Assembly (NCBI GenBank): GCA_024697825.1
Contig: JAILEP010000081.1
Location: 1-35,338, forward strand
DNA length: 35,338 nt
Source: Acholeplasmatales bacterium
GTDB lineage: Bacteria; Bacillota_I; Bacilli_A; Acholeplasmatales; Anaeroplasmataceae
Reading direction: 5' to 3'
Position numbers and translations under genes: made by a program. Positions 16,691 to 26,214 of this stretch are shown here, piece by piece (the first letter of the stretch is position 1; each line of letters starts with the position of its first letter). The notes below the pieces were generated by a model that worked only from the letters and a program-made list of their open reading frames with translations, ran no database searches and was not told where the DNA came from.

Positions 16691-18100
16691 ATGTTTGATT
16701 GGTTTTGGGAGTTTCTTTATGGTATTTCTAAGAGCTTACTAAGAATAATCGATACAATTCTATACTGTGCTAAGGTATTAGTAGGAATTACACCGATGAC
16801 AATCGATGGTGAGGAGCAGACGTTCCTTGACTTTCTAATTACTAGTGATACGGTTGATTTCGCATTTAAGGCCTGCGCTGTATTAGGATTTATCGCTATA
16901 ATTATATTTGCGATTATTGCCATTATAAAATCGTTTGCTAAGGATAGTAAGGATGGTACGCCTGCTCAAATAGGCGTAAAGGCCTTTAAGGCAGTTATAA
17001 TGTTTGTTGCAGTTCCTTTCTTTATGATTGTTTTCATATTGCTTGGTAATGCATTTATGACCGCTATTGATAAGGCTACAACTGAGGGCTCAACATCTCT
17101 TGGTGCGTTCTTATTTGTTCAATTTGCAGAAGATGGTGCATATTCTAGTTTTAATGATGTTAGGGATCAGTTCCTTACATATAATGAATTTACTGGTACA
17201 GGTTTGAGCTATTATGATACAGACGCTGTTGCTAGATATGTTGATTTAAGTGATTTTAACTATATCCTATCTTGGATTGTTTCAATTGTTTTATTATATG
17301 TAATTGGTACATCATTCCTTGTATTCGTAGAGCGTATTATCTCAATTGCATTGCTATATATTTTGGCTCCATTCTCAGTTGCATCAACTGTACTAGATGA
17401 TGGTGCTAGATTTAAGCTATGGAGAGATCAGATGTTTGTCAAATTCTTCTCGGGATATGGAACGATTTTAGCTCTGAATATTTATTGTATGATTATGAGT
17501 GTTATTGCGTCTGATGATGTTCAATTCTTTAGTAATGGCTTCGCTAATTTCATTACTAAGATAATTATCATTATTGGTGGTGGTTTAACATTAAAGAAGA
17601 GTATGGCTCTTGTTGGTAACCTAATCCAGTCTGGTGCTGGTACAGGCGAAATGAGTGGTCCATCAAGTGCTGGTGGTATTGTTGGCTCTATGCTTGGAAT
17701 TGCAACTACAGTTACAGGCTTGAGTTTAACTAAGGATATTATTAGCCAAGGCTGGCAAAGTGCTAAGAGAAAAGCTGGTGAATCAGTATTTGGTTTAAAT
17801 GGACCTAGTGGTGGTGCCGGTGGCGGTGGCAACAATAATAATAACAACAATAATAACAACAACAACGAAAACAATAATGATAATCAAAACAACAATAATC
17901 CAAATTATCAAAACGATGATAATAACGTTAGAAATGAATTGGAAAATAATGAAAATAACGAAAATAACAACGATAATCAGCAAAATAATAATCCAGTAAA
18001 TAATGATAATAATAATAATTTGATTAATGGTGCTATCAATGATGCTGATGACAACAACATTAATAATGAAAATGATGATAATAATATCAACAATCATTAA
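16691..18100 (+). CDS. VirB6/TrbL-like channel protein with Asn-rich tail
   Basis: A polytopic membrane protein of 469 aa. Hydrophobic segments are seen near residues 55-80, 95-120, 190-215 (ILSWIVSIVLLYVIGTSFLVFV), 215-240 and 255-305, giving the six-helix plan of VirB6/TrbL and the mycoplasma-ICE Mbov_0396 family. The motif-like stretch RIISIALLYILAPFSVAS is typical. VirB6 proteins form part of the inner-membrane pore. From about residue 380 the protein turns into a low-complexity tail of about 90 residues, mostly Asn with Asp and Glu, after a GGAGGGG linker. This tail is encoded by AAY triplets. The gene has a strong AGGAGGTGATGG site and is followed by the VirB4-like gene after 21 bp. Confidence 0.82.
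   Translation: MFDWFWEFLYGISKSLLRIIDTILYCAKVLVGITPMTIDGEEQTFLDFLITSDTVDFAFKACAVLGFIAIIIFAIIAIIKSFAKDSKDGTPAQIGVKAFKAVIMFVAVPFFMIVFILLGNAFMTAIDKATTEGSTSLGAFLFVQFAEDGAYSSFNDVRDQFLTYNEFTGTGLSYYDTDAVARYVDLSDFNYILSWIVSIVLLYVIGTSFLVFVERIISIALLYILAPFSVASTVLDDGARFKLWRDQMFVKFFSGYGTILALNIYCMIMSVIASDDVQFFSNGFANFITKIIIIIGGGLTLKKSMALVGNLIQSGAGTGEMSGPSSAGGIVGSMLGIATTVTGLSLTKDIISQGWQSAKRKAGESVFGLNGPSGGAGGGGNNNNNNNNNNNNENNNDNQNNNNPNYQNDDNNVRNELENNENNENNNDNQQNNNPVNNDNNNNLINGAINDADDNNINNENDDNNINNH
17830..18097 (+). repeat. AAY-triplet low-complexity tract coding poly-Asn
   Basis: Inside the VirB6-like gene, AAC/AAT triplets dominate about 270 bp, including an uninterrupted run of about 12 Asn codons from 17830. 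Triplet slippage here would change tail length without a frameshift. The mixture of AAC and AAT suggests selection for the amino acids rather than a recent simple expansion. Confidence 0.75.
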
Positions 18101-18121
18101 TTAGTTTAGGAGGGGTTTAAT

Positions 18122-20791
18122 ATGCGTATTATACCTAGAACAGCGAAAGTAAAAATTCAATTCTTTAAAAATATTTCGCTACTCGACATGTTCATAGCTT
18201 TAATAGGTTTATCGATAATCTTGTTATTATTCCTAACTAATTTAGGTTATCCTAGATTCCTTATTATGATAGTAGTGCTAGTATTCTTTATATCACTATA
18301 TATTCCATTTGATGGACAGAGATTCTATATATTCGTGGCCCATGCCTTTGTTTATATATTCTCAACACATCATTATACTAATGAATCTAGTGGAACATCA
18401 TCATCTGTTGATACACTTATTCCTTTTAAGGGAATCAAGAATGATTTTATTGTTTTTGATAACTATTACGGTGGAGTTCTTCAGATAGATCCTAGAGAAT
18501 TTAGACTTTTATCAGGCTATAAGCAGAATGAAATAATTGATAAATATTTTGCAAGAATAATCAAATCCATTGCTGGAAATACTAGAGCTTCTCTAGTTAA
18601 AATCGATAGAAAGCTATCATTTACTGACTTTATCGCTGCAGAGGATGAGAAGAGTGCAATTCTTAAGAAAATGCACGATGAAGGCATTTTAAATGACCAG
18701 GAGTGGATGATAAGAGAAAAGATTCTTGAGGGTAGAAGAAATACCTATAATAAATTCCAGGATGAGACTAAAATATCTAAGCCATTCTATTATTTAGTAA
18801 TTTATGATGAGGATACTAAGGTAATTGATGAAATCATTACCCTTGCTAGATCGACATTCCTTGAGGCAGGAATGACTTCTCATAAGCTAAATGATAGAGA
18901 TCTTGCAATCTTCTTAAAATACAATTATACAAGAGAATTTAATGAGGATGATATTGATGCCTTAACACCTGAAGAAATTATTAAATGGGTTCGTCCGTCT
19001 GATATTAAGGTTAAGGCTAGCGAATTATTAATTGATGGTATTGAAACATATAATTTTACTGTAAAGAATTTCCCAATTGTTGTATTAAATGCCTGGGGAT
19101 ATCAGATATTTAATACACCTAATACAAAGGTAGTTATGAATTTAGAGCCTTATGAAAAAACAAAGGCTGTAAGAATGATTGATAGATCACTACAGGAGCT
19201 TGCTAGTCAAAGTGATACATCCTATAAGGCGTCATCAATTATTGATAAGAAGACACATATTCAAACATTAGTAAATGTTTTAAGAATGCTTCAAAATGAT
19301 AATGAAATTCTATTTAAGGTTTCACTTCAAATTACTTTATATAATCAGGGTGATGAAAGAAAGGCTCAGGAAAATAGAAAAACACTTAAGAAGAATCTTA
19401 AGAGAGTATTCGCTGAGCAGGGCTTTGATTTAACAGATAATTATTTCAAGCAGACTAAGGCATTTATCGGCTCAAATATTACAAGATATGAGCCAATGAC
19501 TGAATTTGTTCGTGCAATTCATTCTTCATCTGTAGCTGCAGTATTCCCATTCGTTTTATCTACAGATATGGATAAAAAGGGTATATTGTTAGGTGTATCA
19601 GATAATTTCCCAGTTATTCAGGATTTCTTTAAGAGAGATAACACACATGTTAATTCAAACATGGTTATTATTGGTAAATCTGGTTCAGGTAAATCTTATG
19701 CTACAAAGACAATGCTTGCTAATTTAGCTTGTGAAAACACTAAGATATTTATCCTTGACCCAGAAAATGAATATATTCCACTAGTAAAGAATTTAGGTGG
19801 TAGAGTAATTGATGTAGGTACTGCATCAGAGGGTAGAATTAACCCATTCCATATTATTACAACCCTAGATTCTGATGAGGAAGGTGCAGAGGCAACTATT
19901 GATAATTTTGCCGTACATCTACAGTTCCTAGAGGAATTCTTTAGAGTTATTCTTGCAGGTATAAACCCAGAGGCACTAGAGTATTTAAACAACCTAGTTG
20001 TTGAGGTTTATAAGAAGAAGAATATCGATTTTAGTACGGATATTTCTAAGCTAAAGGCTGAGGATTACCCAGTATTTGATGATTTATTTGAGTTAATTCA
20101 GGAGAAGCTTGAAACTGCAACTGTCGCATACGACGTTACAAATTTAAGAATCCTAAATAACTATATTTCTAAGTTCGCTAAGAATGGACGTAATTCTAAT
20201 TTATGGAATGGTCCATCAACACTTGATGTTAATGAAAACTTTGCAGTATTCAATTTCCAAAGCTTACTTGCAAATAAGAATAATTTAATTGGTAATGCCC
20301 AGATGCTACTAGTATTAAAATGGGTAGATAATGAAATTATTAAGAATAGAGATTTCAACATCAAGCATAATTCTAATCGTAAGATTATTGTCGCAATCGA
20401 TGAGGCCCATGTCTTCATTGATCCTAAATATCCAGTTGCCCTAGACTTTATGTATCAGCTTGCTAAGCGTATACGTAAATATAATGGTATGCAGATTGTA
20501 ATTACACAGAATATCAAGGATTTCGTTGGAACACCTGACATTGTAAGAAAATCAAGTGCGGTTATTAACGCCTGTCAGTATTCCTTCATTTTCTCACTTT
20601 CTCCTAATGATATGGATGATTTGTGTACATTATACGATAAGGCTGGTCAGATTAATGAAACAGAGCAGGATCAGATTGTTAATAATGAAAGAGGTAATGC
20701 CTTTATCATTACAAGCCCAACATCTAGAAGTAACATGGAAATTGTTGCCAATAGTAAGGTAAGACAAATCTTCGAGGATTATAATAAATAA
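18122..20791 (+). CDS. VirB4/TraE-type conjugation ATPase
   Basis: The 889-aa energising ATPase of the T4SS. Two N-terminal hydrophobic helices (about 20-60) attach it to the membrane, as in the mycoplasma-ICE Mbov_0397 family. A VirB4 N-terminal domain follows. The P-loop domain has Walker A GKSGSGKS (518-525), FILDPENEY, Walker B IVAIDEAH (756-763) and VITQNIKDF with the downstream VINACQYSFIFSLSPNDM segment characteristic of VirB4. The start ATG has AGGAGG at good spacing. It is the last gene of the operon and ends at a strong terminator. Together with the coupling protein, VirB6-like and pilin-like genes it makes a minimal T4SS. Confidence 0.92.
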   Translation: MRIIPRTAKVKIQFFKNISLLDMFIALIGLSIILLLFLTNLGYPRFLIMIVVLVFFISLYIPFDGQRFYIFVAHAFVYIFSTHHYTNESSGTSSSVDTLIPFKGIKNDFIVFDNYYGGVLQIDPREFRLLSGYKQNEIIDKYFARIIKSIAGNTRASLVKIDRKLSFTDFIAAEDEKSAILKKMHDEGILNDQEWMIREKILEGRRNTYNKFQDETKISKPFYYLVIYDEDTKVIDEIITLARSTFLEAGMTSHKLNDRDLAIFLKYNYTREFNEDDIDALTPEEIIKWVRPSDIKVKASELLIDGIETYNFTVKNFPIVVLNAWGYQIFNTPNTKVVMNLEPYEKTKAVRMIDRSLQELASQSDTSYKASSIIDKKTHIQTLVNVLRMLQNDNEILFKVSLQITLYNQGDERKAQENRKTLKKNLKRVFAEQGFDLTDNYFKQTKAFIGSNITRYEPMTEFVRAIHSSSVAAVFPFVLSTDMDKKGILLGVSDNFPVIQDFFKRDNTHVNSNMVIIGKSGSGKSYATKTMLANLACENTKIFILDPENEYIPLVKNLGGRVIDVGTASEGRINPFHIITTLDSDEEGAEATIDNFAVHLQFLEEFFRVILAGINPEALEYLNNLVVEVYKKKNIDFSTDISKLKAEDYPVFDDLFELIQEKLETATVAYDVTNLRILNNYISKFAKNGRNSNLWNGPSTLDVNENFAVFNFQSLLANKNNLIGNAQMLLVLKWVDNEIIKNRDFNIKHNSNRKIIVAIDEAHVFIDPKYPVALDFMYQLAKRIRKYNGMQIVITQNIKDFVGTPDIVRKSSAVINACQYSFIFSLSPNDMDDLCTLYDKAGQINETEQDQIVNNERGNAFIITSPTSRSNMEIVANSKVRQIFEDYNK

Positions 20792-20799
20792 CTAAATTT

Positions 20800-20833
20800 G
20801 ACAGATGTTCCATAGGGACATCTGTCTTTTTTT
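20800..20833 (+). terminator. Intrinsic terminator of the T4SS operon
   Basis: GACAGATGTTCC (20800-20811) pairs with GGGACATCTGTC (20815-20826), one G-U pair, around a 3-nt loop, followed by seven T residues. Confidence 0.88.
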
Positions 20834-20880
20834 GTCCTATTTTTGTCTACTTTTCGGACAAAAAACACTAAAGTGTATAC
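20828..20880. promoter_or_regulatory. Inverted repeat and TACACT-type half-site upstream of the giant-protein operon
   Basis: TTTTTTGTCC (20828-20837) is complementary to GGACAAAAAA (20856-20865) across 18 bp. Right after it, ACACTAAAGTGTATAC (20865-20880) contains CACT-AA-AGTG and the minus-strand word TATACACT. Similar TACACTA words occur upstream of the T4SS operon and of the fourth giant gene, hinting at a common regulator. Confidence 0.35.
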
Positions 20881-20929
20881 GTTTTACATACATTTTTTTG
20901 CCTATATTATTTTATATAAAATAATATCG

Positions 20930-20938
20930 TGATATAAT
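20930..20938 (+). promoter_or_regulatory. Extended -10 promoter of the giant-protein operon
   Basis: TGATATAAT is a full extended -10 (TG at 20930-20931, TATAAT at 20933-20938). No clear -35 is present at 16-18 bp. Start expected near 20945, just upstream of the AAAGGAG ribosome binding site (20965-20971). Confidence 0.55.
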
Positions 20939-20979
20939 GTAATGTAGTGGAGATCGATTACATTAAAGGAGTGAGTTAT

Positions 20980-23900
20980 ATGACATTAAAAGAAATAATT
21001 TATGCGCTAAACGGTGAATATAAAAAATATGGTAATAAGAATGACTTCGGTACGCTTAATAAAGCTATTGATCTTGTCATAACTGGTTTTGCGGATGATG
21101 AAAATCTTAAAAAGGCAATAGTTGATTATATTGAAGAACAGGAAAATATAAAGAATGTAGCCCGTAATTTTGTTCCTGGTAAGAGAATTAAGCAAAAGAG
21201 TGTTGATGATCTAAAAAAAATGGATGCCTGCGAGCTTTTAAAGTATGCTAATGACAGACATTTTCCAACAACTAAATTTATGCTTGATAAATTAACATAT
21301 CTTGTTAATAATGGTATCATCCCTAATAACGAAAATAACACATATGAGTCTGTGAATATTTTATATATAAAGCATAGATGCCATGAAACAGATTATGGTA
21401 ACAATATTGATAATATCGAGCAGTACTTACGTCAAATGAAGGGCAGTGAAGCTCGAAATTTAACAAATGCGACAATTGATAAATTTGTTAAGAATGTAAG
21501 AAGCAATTATTCTTATAGTAATGCAGAGCTTGATGAGGCAAGAAAAGACAATTATCTATTTGAATATAATAATATCTACGATAAGACAATGGGTGAATAT
21601 AATAAGCAAAATTATGCAGGTATGGGTGATAGTCCTGTTCCGTTTGTTTTATCTAATGAAGCAGTGAATAAATTCTTAAATTTCTATAAGATTGGTGAAA
21701 TGGCTGTATCTGATATTGATTATGGTGATAAGCTTGCGATGACTAAAATCGAAGAAGAAAAGGAAAGCATCGCAAAAATGTATAATGACATAATTAATAC
21801 TGATCCAGAAAAGCTAGAGGAAAAGCTTAAAGCTCTTAATACAAAGCTAGAGAATAAGAAGTATTTTGATCCAGCAATTGAGCTTTTACAAAAGGAATGT
21901 AAGGATGATATTCTAGTTGAACCAATTGTTATTAATGATTATCCACTTAAATATGTTAAAAATTTACGTGGTGTTAATAAGCTAAATGGCTTATATTGCG
22001 TTAATAAGATTATTAAAAAGCTTAATATTCCAGCAATTGAATTTATTAAGAATCCAATTGAATCATTAAGAAGATATGAGCAAATGACAGCATCTACATT
22101 TGTTAATGATAAATATGCATTAAGTGATATTGAAGGACTTTTACCTAGTGATGCAGATGATAGCTTATATCGTGATTATATTTATGATGGTGCAGTTAAT
22201 TTCCTTGCGACATTAGACCAAAAGAATGCAGAAAATAATATGTATGCATTATCAGTAGAAAGTACGAAGAAGCGTCTTAGAGATGAAAATGCTATTTATA
22301 AGCTTGAAAATAAGGTCGTAGGATCTGGTATAGATAATATTTATGATATTATCGCCGATGAGGATAATAAGATTAATGATATTAAAGTCGACAATGTTAA
22401 TATTAATGAGGCTCATCTTGATTTTTATAAGAACCTATTAGTTGCTGAAAGAGATGTTACTAAGAGAGAAATTGCTGTTGGTAAGTATTATGATGAAAAG
22501 GATGGAAAAATCAAGGAAAATAAGGAGCATTATTATAGAAAAGTAGTCCGTAAAATTATGAATGAGGTCGAGAAGTTTGAGGCTGATAATAATTATAGGG
22601 TTGATAAGAATCTTGAAGCATTACCTTATGTTCTTGGCAGAAACTTTGAAATGATTAAGGAAGCTATCTATAAGAAATATAATGTTAAAAATATTCTTAT
22701 GATTAGGTCTGATAAGAGAACTCCTTCACAAAATAAAAATATTGCAATCGCAATGCGTGAGCTACGTAATTTAACTATTTCTGCAATTGAGGTAGGCAAG
22801 GATGTTAAGCTTTTATATTCTCAGGTTCCTAATCTTGATATAGCCTTTAGTAATAATAAGGTTATGAATGATTTAACTAATGATTATTTGATATATTTAA
22901 ATGATCACGAGAAGGAATTAATCAATAACCTATCAATTAAGGATACCCGTTTAAATTATGCTAAAACACTGCCTAAAACTTTAAATGAGTTATATCATTC
23001 ATATGAGGATAAGGAAAGAAAGCTAATTACTCATTTTACAGATACAATCAGTATTTTACAGAACCAGCTATTAACTTTAGCAAATGAGCGAGTTGAATTT
23101 GAATCTGATCCGGAACTTTTGGGAAAACCAGAGATATTAGAGCAAATGCGAGAGGGATATAGAATTGTAGTTGCCCAGGTTAGAGATCTTCTTCAAAGAA
23201 CTATAGATGAAGAGATTGAAAGACTAGGTAAGGCCTATAGTAATGGTGATGTCCCTGAAAGCTATGTTATAGCTCAGGTTAGACAGATAAGGCTTGGAGA
23301 GCCTGCATCAGAAGTTCAATTTAGGCTTACACCTGAAGAGGCTAGAAAATTTGCTAAAGAGAAGTATTTAATTTTTAACGGCTATTTACCTAAGCCAGAT
23401 GGTGCTGCTTTAATTGCTCGTGAAAATGCAAAGGATCTACATGAGGTAAATTATGATTGGTCAAAATATAAATTAGTTCTTCATGAGAATAAATATAATG
23501 TTGAAAATATCAATATGGCTGTAGCCCTAGCATCACTTGATGAGGCTAGAAAGAATATTATCCGTGAGGAAGAATATGATCCTAAGAATTATGCGGATGA
23601 TAAGGAAACTGTTAGTTATAAGAAGAATGCTATTTTATTAGGCTATTTTGCAAATACATATGGTGCAGAATTAGAAGCTAAGATTAATGCTTTACCTAAT
23701 CCTGCTTCAAAAACATATTTCTTAAACGAATTAATGGAAAGAAGAAATAGAGCTCTTATTTTAGCTGTCAATAGGAAAAGAACTCTTAAGGGTTTACCTG
23801 CACTTAGTAGTAAAACAACAAATTATGACGCTCTTGTCCATGAGGCAGAGAATCAAAATATTAACGTAAATGATATCAAGAATAGTGTTGGCTTTGATTA

Positions 23901-26181
23901 TACAATGAGATTCCAATCAATGCATGTTGATGGTGCTATAGCCTTCTTTAGAAGTAATGAGGATATTAAGAAATTAGATGTACCTATCAATAATTTTGAA
24001 GGCTTTGATTATGATAATTCGCTAGTATTTGATTATAAGAATGAGTTTAATAATATTATTGAAAAGGCTAAGGATAAAAAGTACATAACATTCTTAATTA
24101 AGAATCCAAATAATAATGGTGTATTCGATAAATTCTTTACTAATTTTGTTTCTGCTAGCAACCATACTCTAAGATTACAAAAGGGAAATGTTAGTGTAAT
24201 TAAGGAAAGATTTAATAATGAATTTACATTAAGAGAAAATAAGAATGAAAGATATCAAGCAGATTCAAGAGCAGAGCTAAAGGATGTTATTGATGTTGAA
24301 AGTCCTGCATTTAATGAAAACTATAATCGTGTAACTCTTGTTGGTATTGATGCACATGATTTAAATGGTTTAAAGAAGCTTTATGATTTAAGTAAATTTA
24401 GTCTTAAGGATTATGCAACTAAGAAGAAAATGCTTGCAACTAAGATGCAGCAGCTATCTTATCTAATGAATAATAAGAATACTGATCCTAATGTCGTTAT
24501 GCAAAGAATGGAAGAAATCAATAACCTTAATGATGAGATTGCAGAAATTGAGGAGAAGATGACTGAATTTGATAAGGTAGCTAGTGATTATGATATTAAT
24601 CCAGATATGCTTTATCCAATTGTTGTTGAAGACACTGTTGATGCATTTGGTTTATTCCAATTTATGAAGAATCCAACTAATGCTTCATATTTAGAGGGCT
24701 TACATAGCTTTGATAGTATTGTTAGAGAGCAGGGTTATAATCCTGAAGATTTCTTTAAGCCAAATAATAGTAATTTATTTAAAGAATTATTTGATAAGAT
24801 GGCTGATAGAATTATCAAGAATAACAAGATAAGAGAAAATTGCCCTTTAAATGAGATTTTCCCATTGCTAATGAATGATAAGGCGCCTAAGATTGAAAAC
24901 ACTAAGCCTTATAAGGATTTAATGCGTTTAATCGATTTCTTATCATGCTTTAAGAGATTAGGCTCTTTAAATGTAGTTGAAGCTGGTGAAATGATTAAAT
25001 CTAAGGTTAAGGGTTTAACTAGTGGCTATGTTAAGGGTACTAATGTATTACAGCAGGATGGTACTAAGACTTATTATAATTTATTAACTGCCGCTCCTAA
25101 TGATGATTGCACTAAGCTAATTTATAATCATCAGAAATATAATAATGGTGCTTCAATGTATGAGAATGTTGATGGTGAGGCTAGAATATTATTAGGTAAT
25201 CATTCTAATCCATCACTTGCTAGATTAGAGGCTAATTTCAATACATTAAAGGCTTCTATGAAGACATTTATCCAAGAGACTGGCTCAGCACAGGCAATTA
25301 ATGAGCTAGCAAAGCTAACAAAGGTATATGTGACTGCAGTTAAGGATTATTTTGTTGCACATCCAGATCAGCTATCTGTTGCAGATAATAGGAGATTTAA
25401 GGATATGCTAAAGGCTACTGGTAGATTTGTAGATGATACATTTGCTGGTATAAACATTAATAATCAAAAGAGAACAGAGATTAAGGATAGCGTTAAGAAG
25501 GCATCTGATGTTAAGGAATTTGATGTAAAATTTAAGAATACTCTATCTATGCTAGAAATAGAAAATAGTTTTGCTCATGCCAATCTTGAAATGCAGGCTA
25601 CTAAAAAGAATGCTTCACAGGAAGAGCGTAACAAGTATATCCAAATGGTAAATGAGGAGAAAATTAGATTATTCTCTAAGGTTAAGAGTGGTTCAATTCC
25701 AAAGGCATATTACAATGAAATGCTTGGTAAGCTTAATAATAGCCTTGGTAATGATTTTAGATATATTGATCGTTCATTCACTGAAGCTGAAAAGAATGAG
25801 ATGAGACGTAATTTATATGTTAAGAATCATGGAAAGAAATTCGATATTGTTGCTCAGGCTCCAGAATTAGAAGCTACTGGCGATAATGCATTAAATATAG
25901 TAAATAATGAGAAAATTGAGTATATTAACAATCCATTATTAAATAATGTTAGAGAAAATATTAATATCAATATTAATATGGCCGCAGAAGTTAACGCATT
26001 AGATATTGAAGATGGAGAAGAAATACAAGAAAATAAAATAATTGAGGATAAGCAGAAGATTTCTGTTGAAGTTGAAGATCAAAAGAAAAATGAAAAGTTA
26101 TCTGAGATAGTAAAACAAATTGATAATAAGCTTGCATTAAATGAAGAAATTAATGCTAAAGACATTTTAATCAAGAAATAA
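20980..26181 (+). CDS. Giant paralogue 1, two-module helical protein, candidate T4SS substrate
   Basis: A 1733-aa protein of unknown family. I use ATG 20980 (MTLKEIIYAL) because AAAGGAG lies nine bases upstream; the GTG at 20947 would sit almost on the transcription start. No signal peptide or membrane helix is visible, and the sequence is charged, Asn/Lys/Glu-rich and mainly helical with coiled-coil-like stretches. It shares with the next three proteins a block K-Y-V-K-N...N-G-L-Y...F-I-K-N-P (from residue 324). A motif G-x-[IV]-P-x-[SA]-[YF]-[VY] occurs twice, at about nt 23242 (NGDVPESYVIAQ) and about 25689 (GSIPKAYYNEML). Since the smaller paralogues have it once, this looks like two fused modules. 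The tail is acidic and Asn-rich. It is first of a three-gene operon right after the T4SS; a role as secreted effector or partner is inferred. Confidence 0.6.
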   Translation: MTLKEIIYALNGEYKKYGNKNDFGTLNKAIDLVITGFADDENLKKAIVDYIEEQENIKNVARNFVPGKRIKQKSVDDLKKMDACELLKYANDRHFPTTKFMLDKLTYLVNNGIIPNNENNTYESVNILYIKHRCHETDYGNNIDNIEQYLRQMKGSEARNLTNATIDKFVKNVRSNYSYSNAELDEARKDNYLFEYNNIYDKTMGEYNKQNYAGMGDSPVPFVLSNEAVNKFLNFYKIGEMAVSDIDYGDKLAMTKIEEEKESIAKMYNDIINTDPEKLEEKLKALNTKLENKKYFDPAIELLQKECKDDILVEPIVINDYPLKYVKNLRGVNKLNGLYCVNKIIKKLNIPAIEFIKNPIESLRRYEQMTASTFVNDKYALSDIEGLLPSDADDSLYRDYIYDGAVNFLATLDQKNAENNMYALSVESTKKRLRDENAIYKLENKVVGSGIDNIYDIIADEDNKINDIKVDNVNINEAHLDFYKNLLVAERDVTKREIAVGKYYDEKDGKIKENKEHYYRKVVRKIMNEVEKFEADNNYRVDKNLEALPYVLGRNFEMIKEAIYKKYNVKNILMIRSDKRTPSQNKNIAIAMRELRNLTISAIEVGKDVKLLYSQVPNLDIAFSNNKVMNDLTNDYLIYLNDHEKELINNLSIKDTRLNYAKTLPKTLNELYHSYEDKERKLITHFTDTISILQNQLLTLANERVEFESDPELLGKPEILEQMREGYRIVVAQVRDLLQRTIDEEIERLGKAYSNGDVPESYVIAQVRQIRLGEPASEVQFRLTPEEARKFAKEKYLIFNGYLPKPDGAALIARENAKDLHEVNYDWSKYKLVLHENKYNVENINMAVALASLDEARKNIIREEEYDPKNYADDKETVSYKKNAILLGYFANTYGAELEAKINALPNPASKTYFLNELMERRNRALILAVNRKRTLKGLPALSSKTTNYDALVHEAENQNINVNDIKNSVGFDYTMRFQSMHVDGAIAFFRSNEDIKKLDVPINNFEGFDYDNSLVFDYKNEFNNIIEKAKDKKYITFLIKNPNNNGVFDKFFTNFVSASNHTLRLQKGNVSVIKERFNNEFTLRENKNERYQADSRAELKDVIDVESPAFNENYNRVTLVGIDAHDLNGLKKLYDLSKFSLKDYATKKKMLATKMQQLSYLMNNKNTDPNVVMQRMEEINNLNDEIAEIEEKMTEFDKVASDYDINPDMLYPIVVEDTVDAFGLFQFMKNPTNASYLEGLHSFDSIVREQGYNPEDFFKPNNSNLFKELFDKMADRIIKNNKIRENCPLNEIFPLLMNDKAPKIENTKPYKDLMRLIDFLSCFKRLGSLNVVEAGEMIKSKVKGLTSGYVKGTNVLQQDGTKTYYNLLTAAPNDDCTKLIYNHQKYNNGASMYENVDGEARILLGNHSNPSLARLEANFNTLKASMKTFIQETGSAQAINELAKLTKVYVTAVKDYFVAHPDQLSVADNRRFKDMLKATGRFVDDTFAGININNQKRTEIKDSVKKASDVKEFDVKFKNTLSMLEIENSFAHANLEMQATKKNASQEERNKYIQMVNEEKIRLFSKVKSGSIPKAYYNEMLGKLNNSLGNDFRYIDRSFTEAEKNEMRRNLYVKNHGKKFDIVAQAPELEATGDNALNIVNNEKIEYINNPLLNNVRENINININMAAEVNALDIEDGEEIQENKIIEDKQKISVEVEDQKKNEKLSEIVKQIDNKLALNEEINAKDILIKK

Positions 26182-26214
26182 TATTATCTTTAAACGAGGA
26201 GAGGTGCATTTGAA

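Noticed and set aside
17521-18097. Minus-strand ORFs rich in Ile/Val/Leu opposite the Asn-rich tail
   Set aside because: They are antisense readings of AAY triplets, lack ribosome binding sites and overlap the clear VirB6-like gene.
4567-20791. Prophage or complete integrative element
   Set aside because: There are no capsid, portal, terminase, integrase, relaxase, replication or att features in the window. Only T4SS core and surface genes are present.
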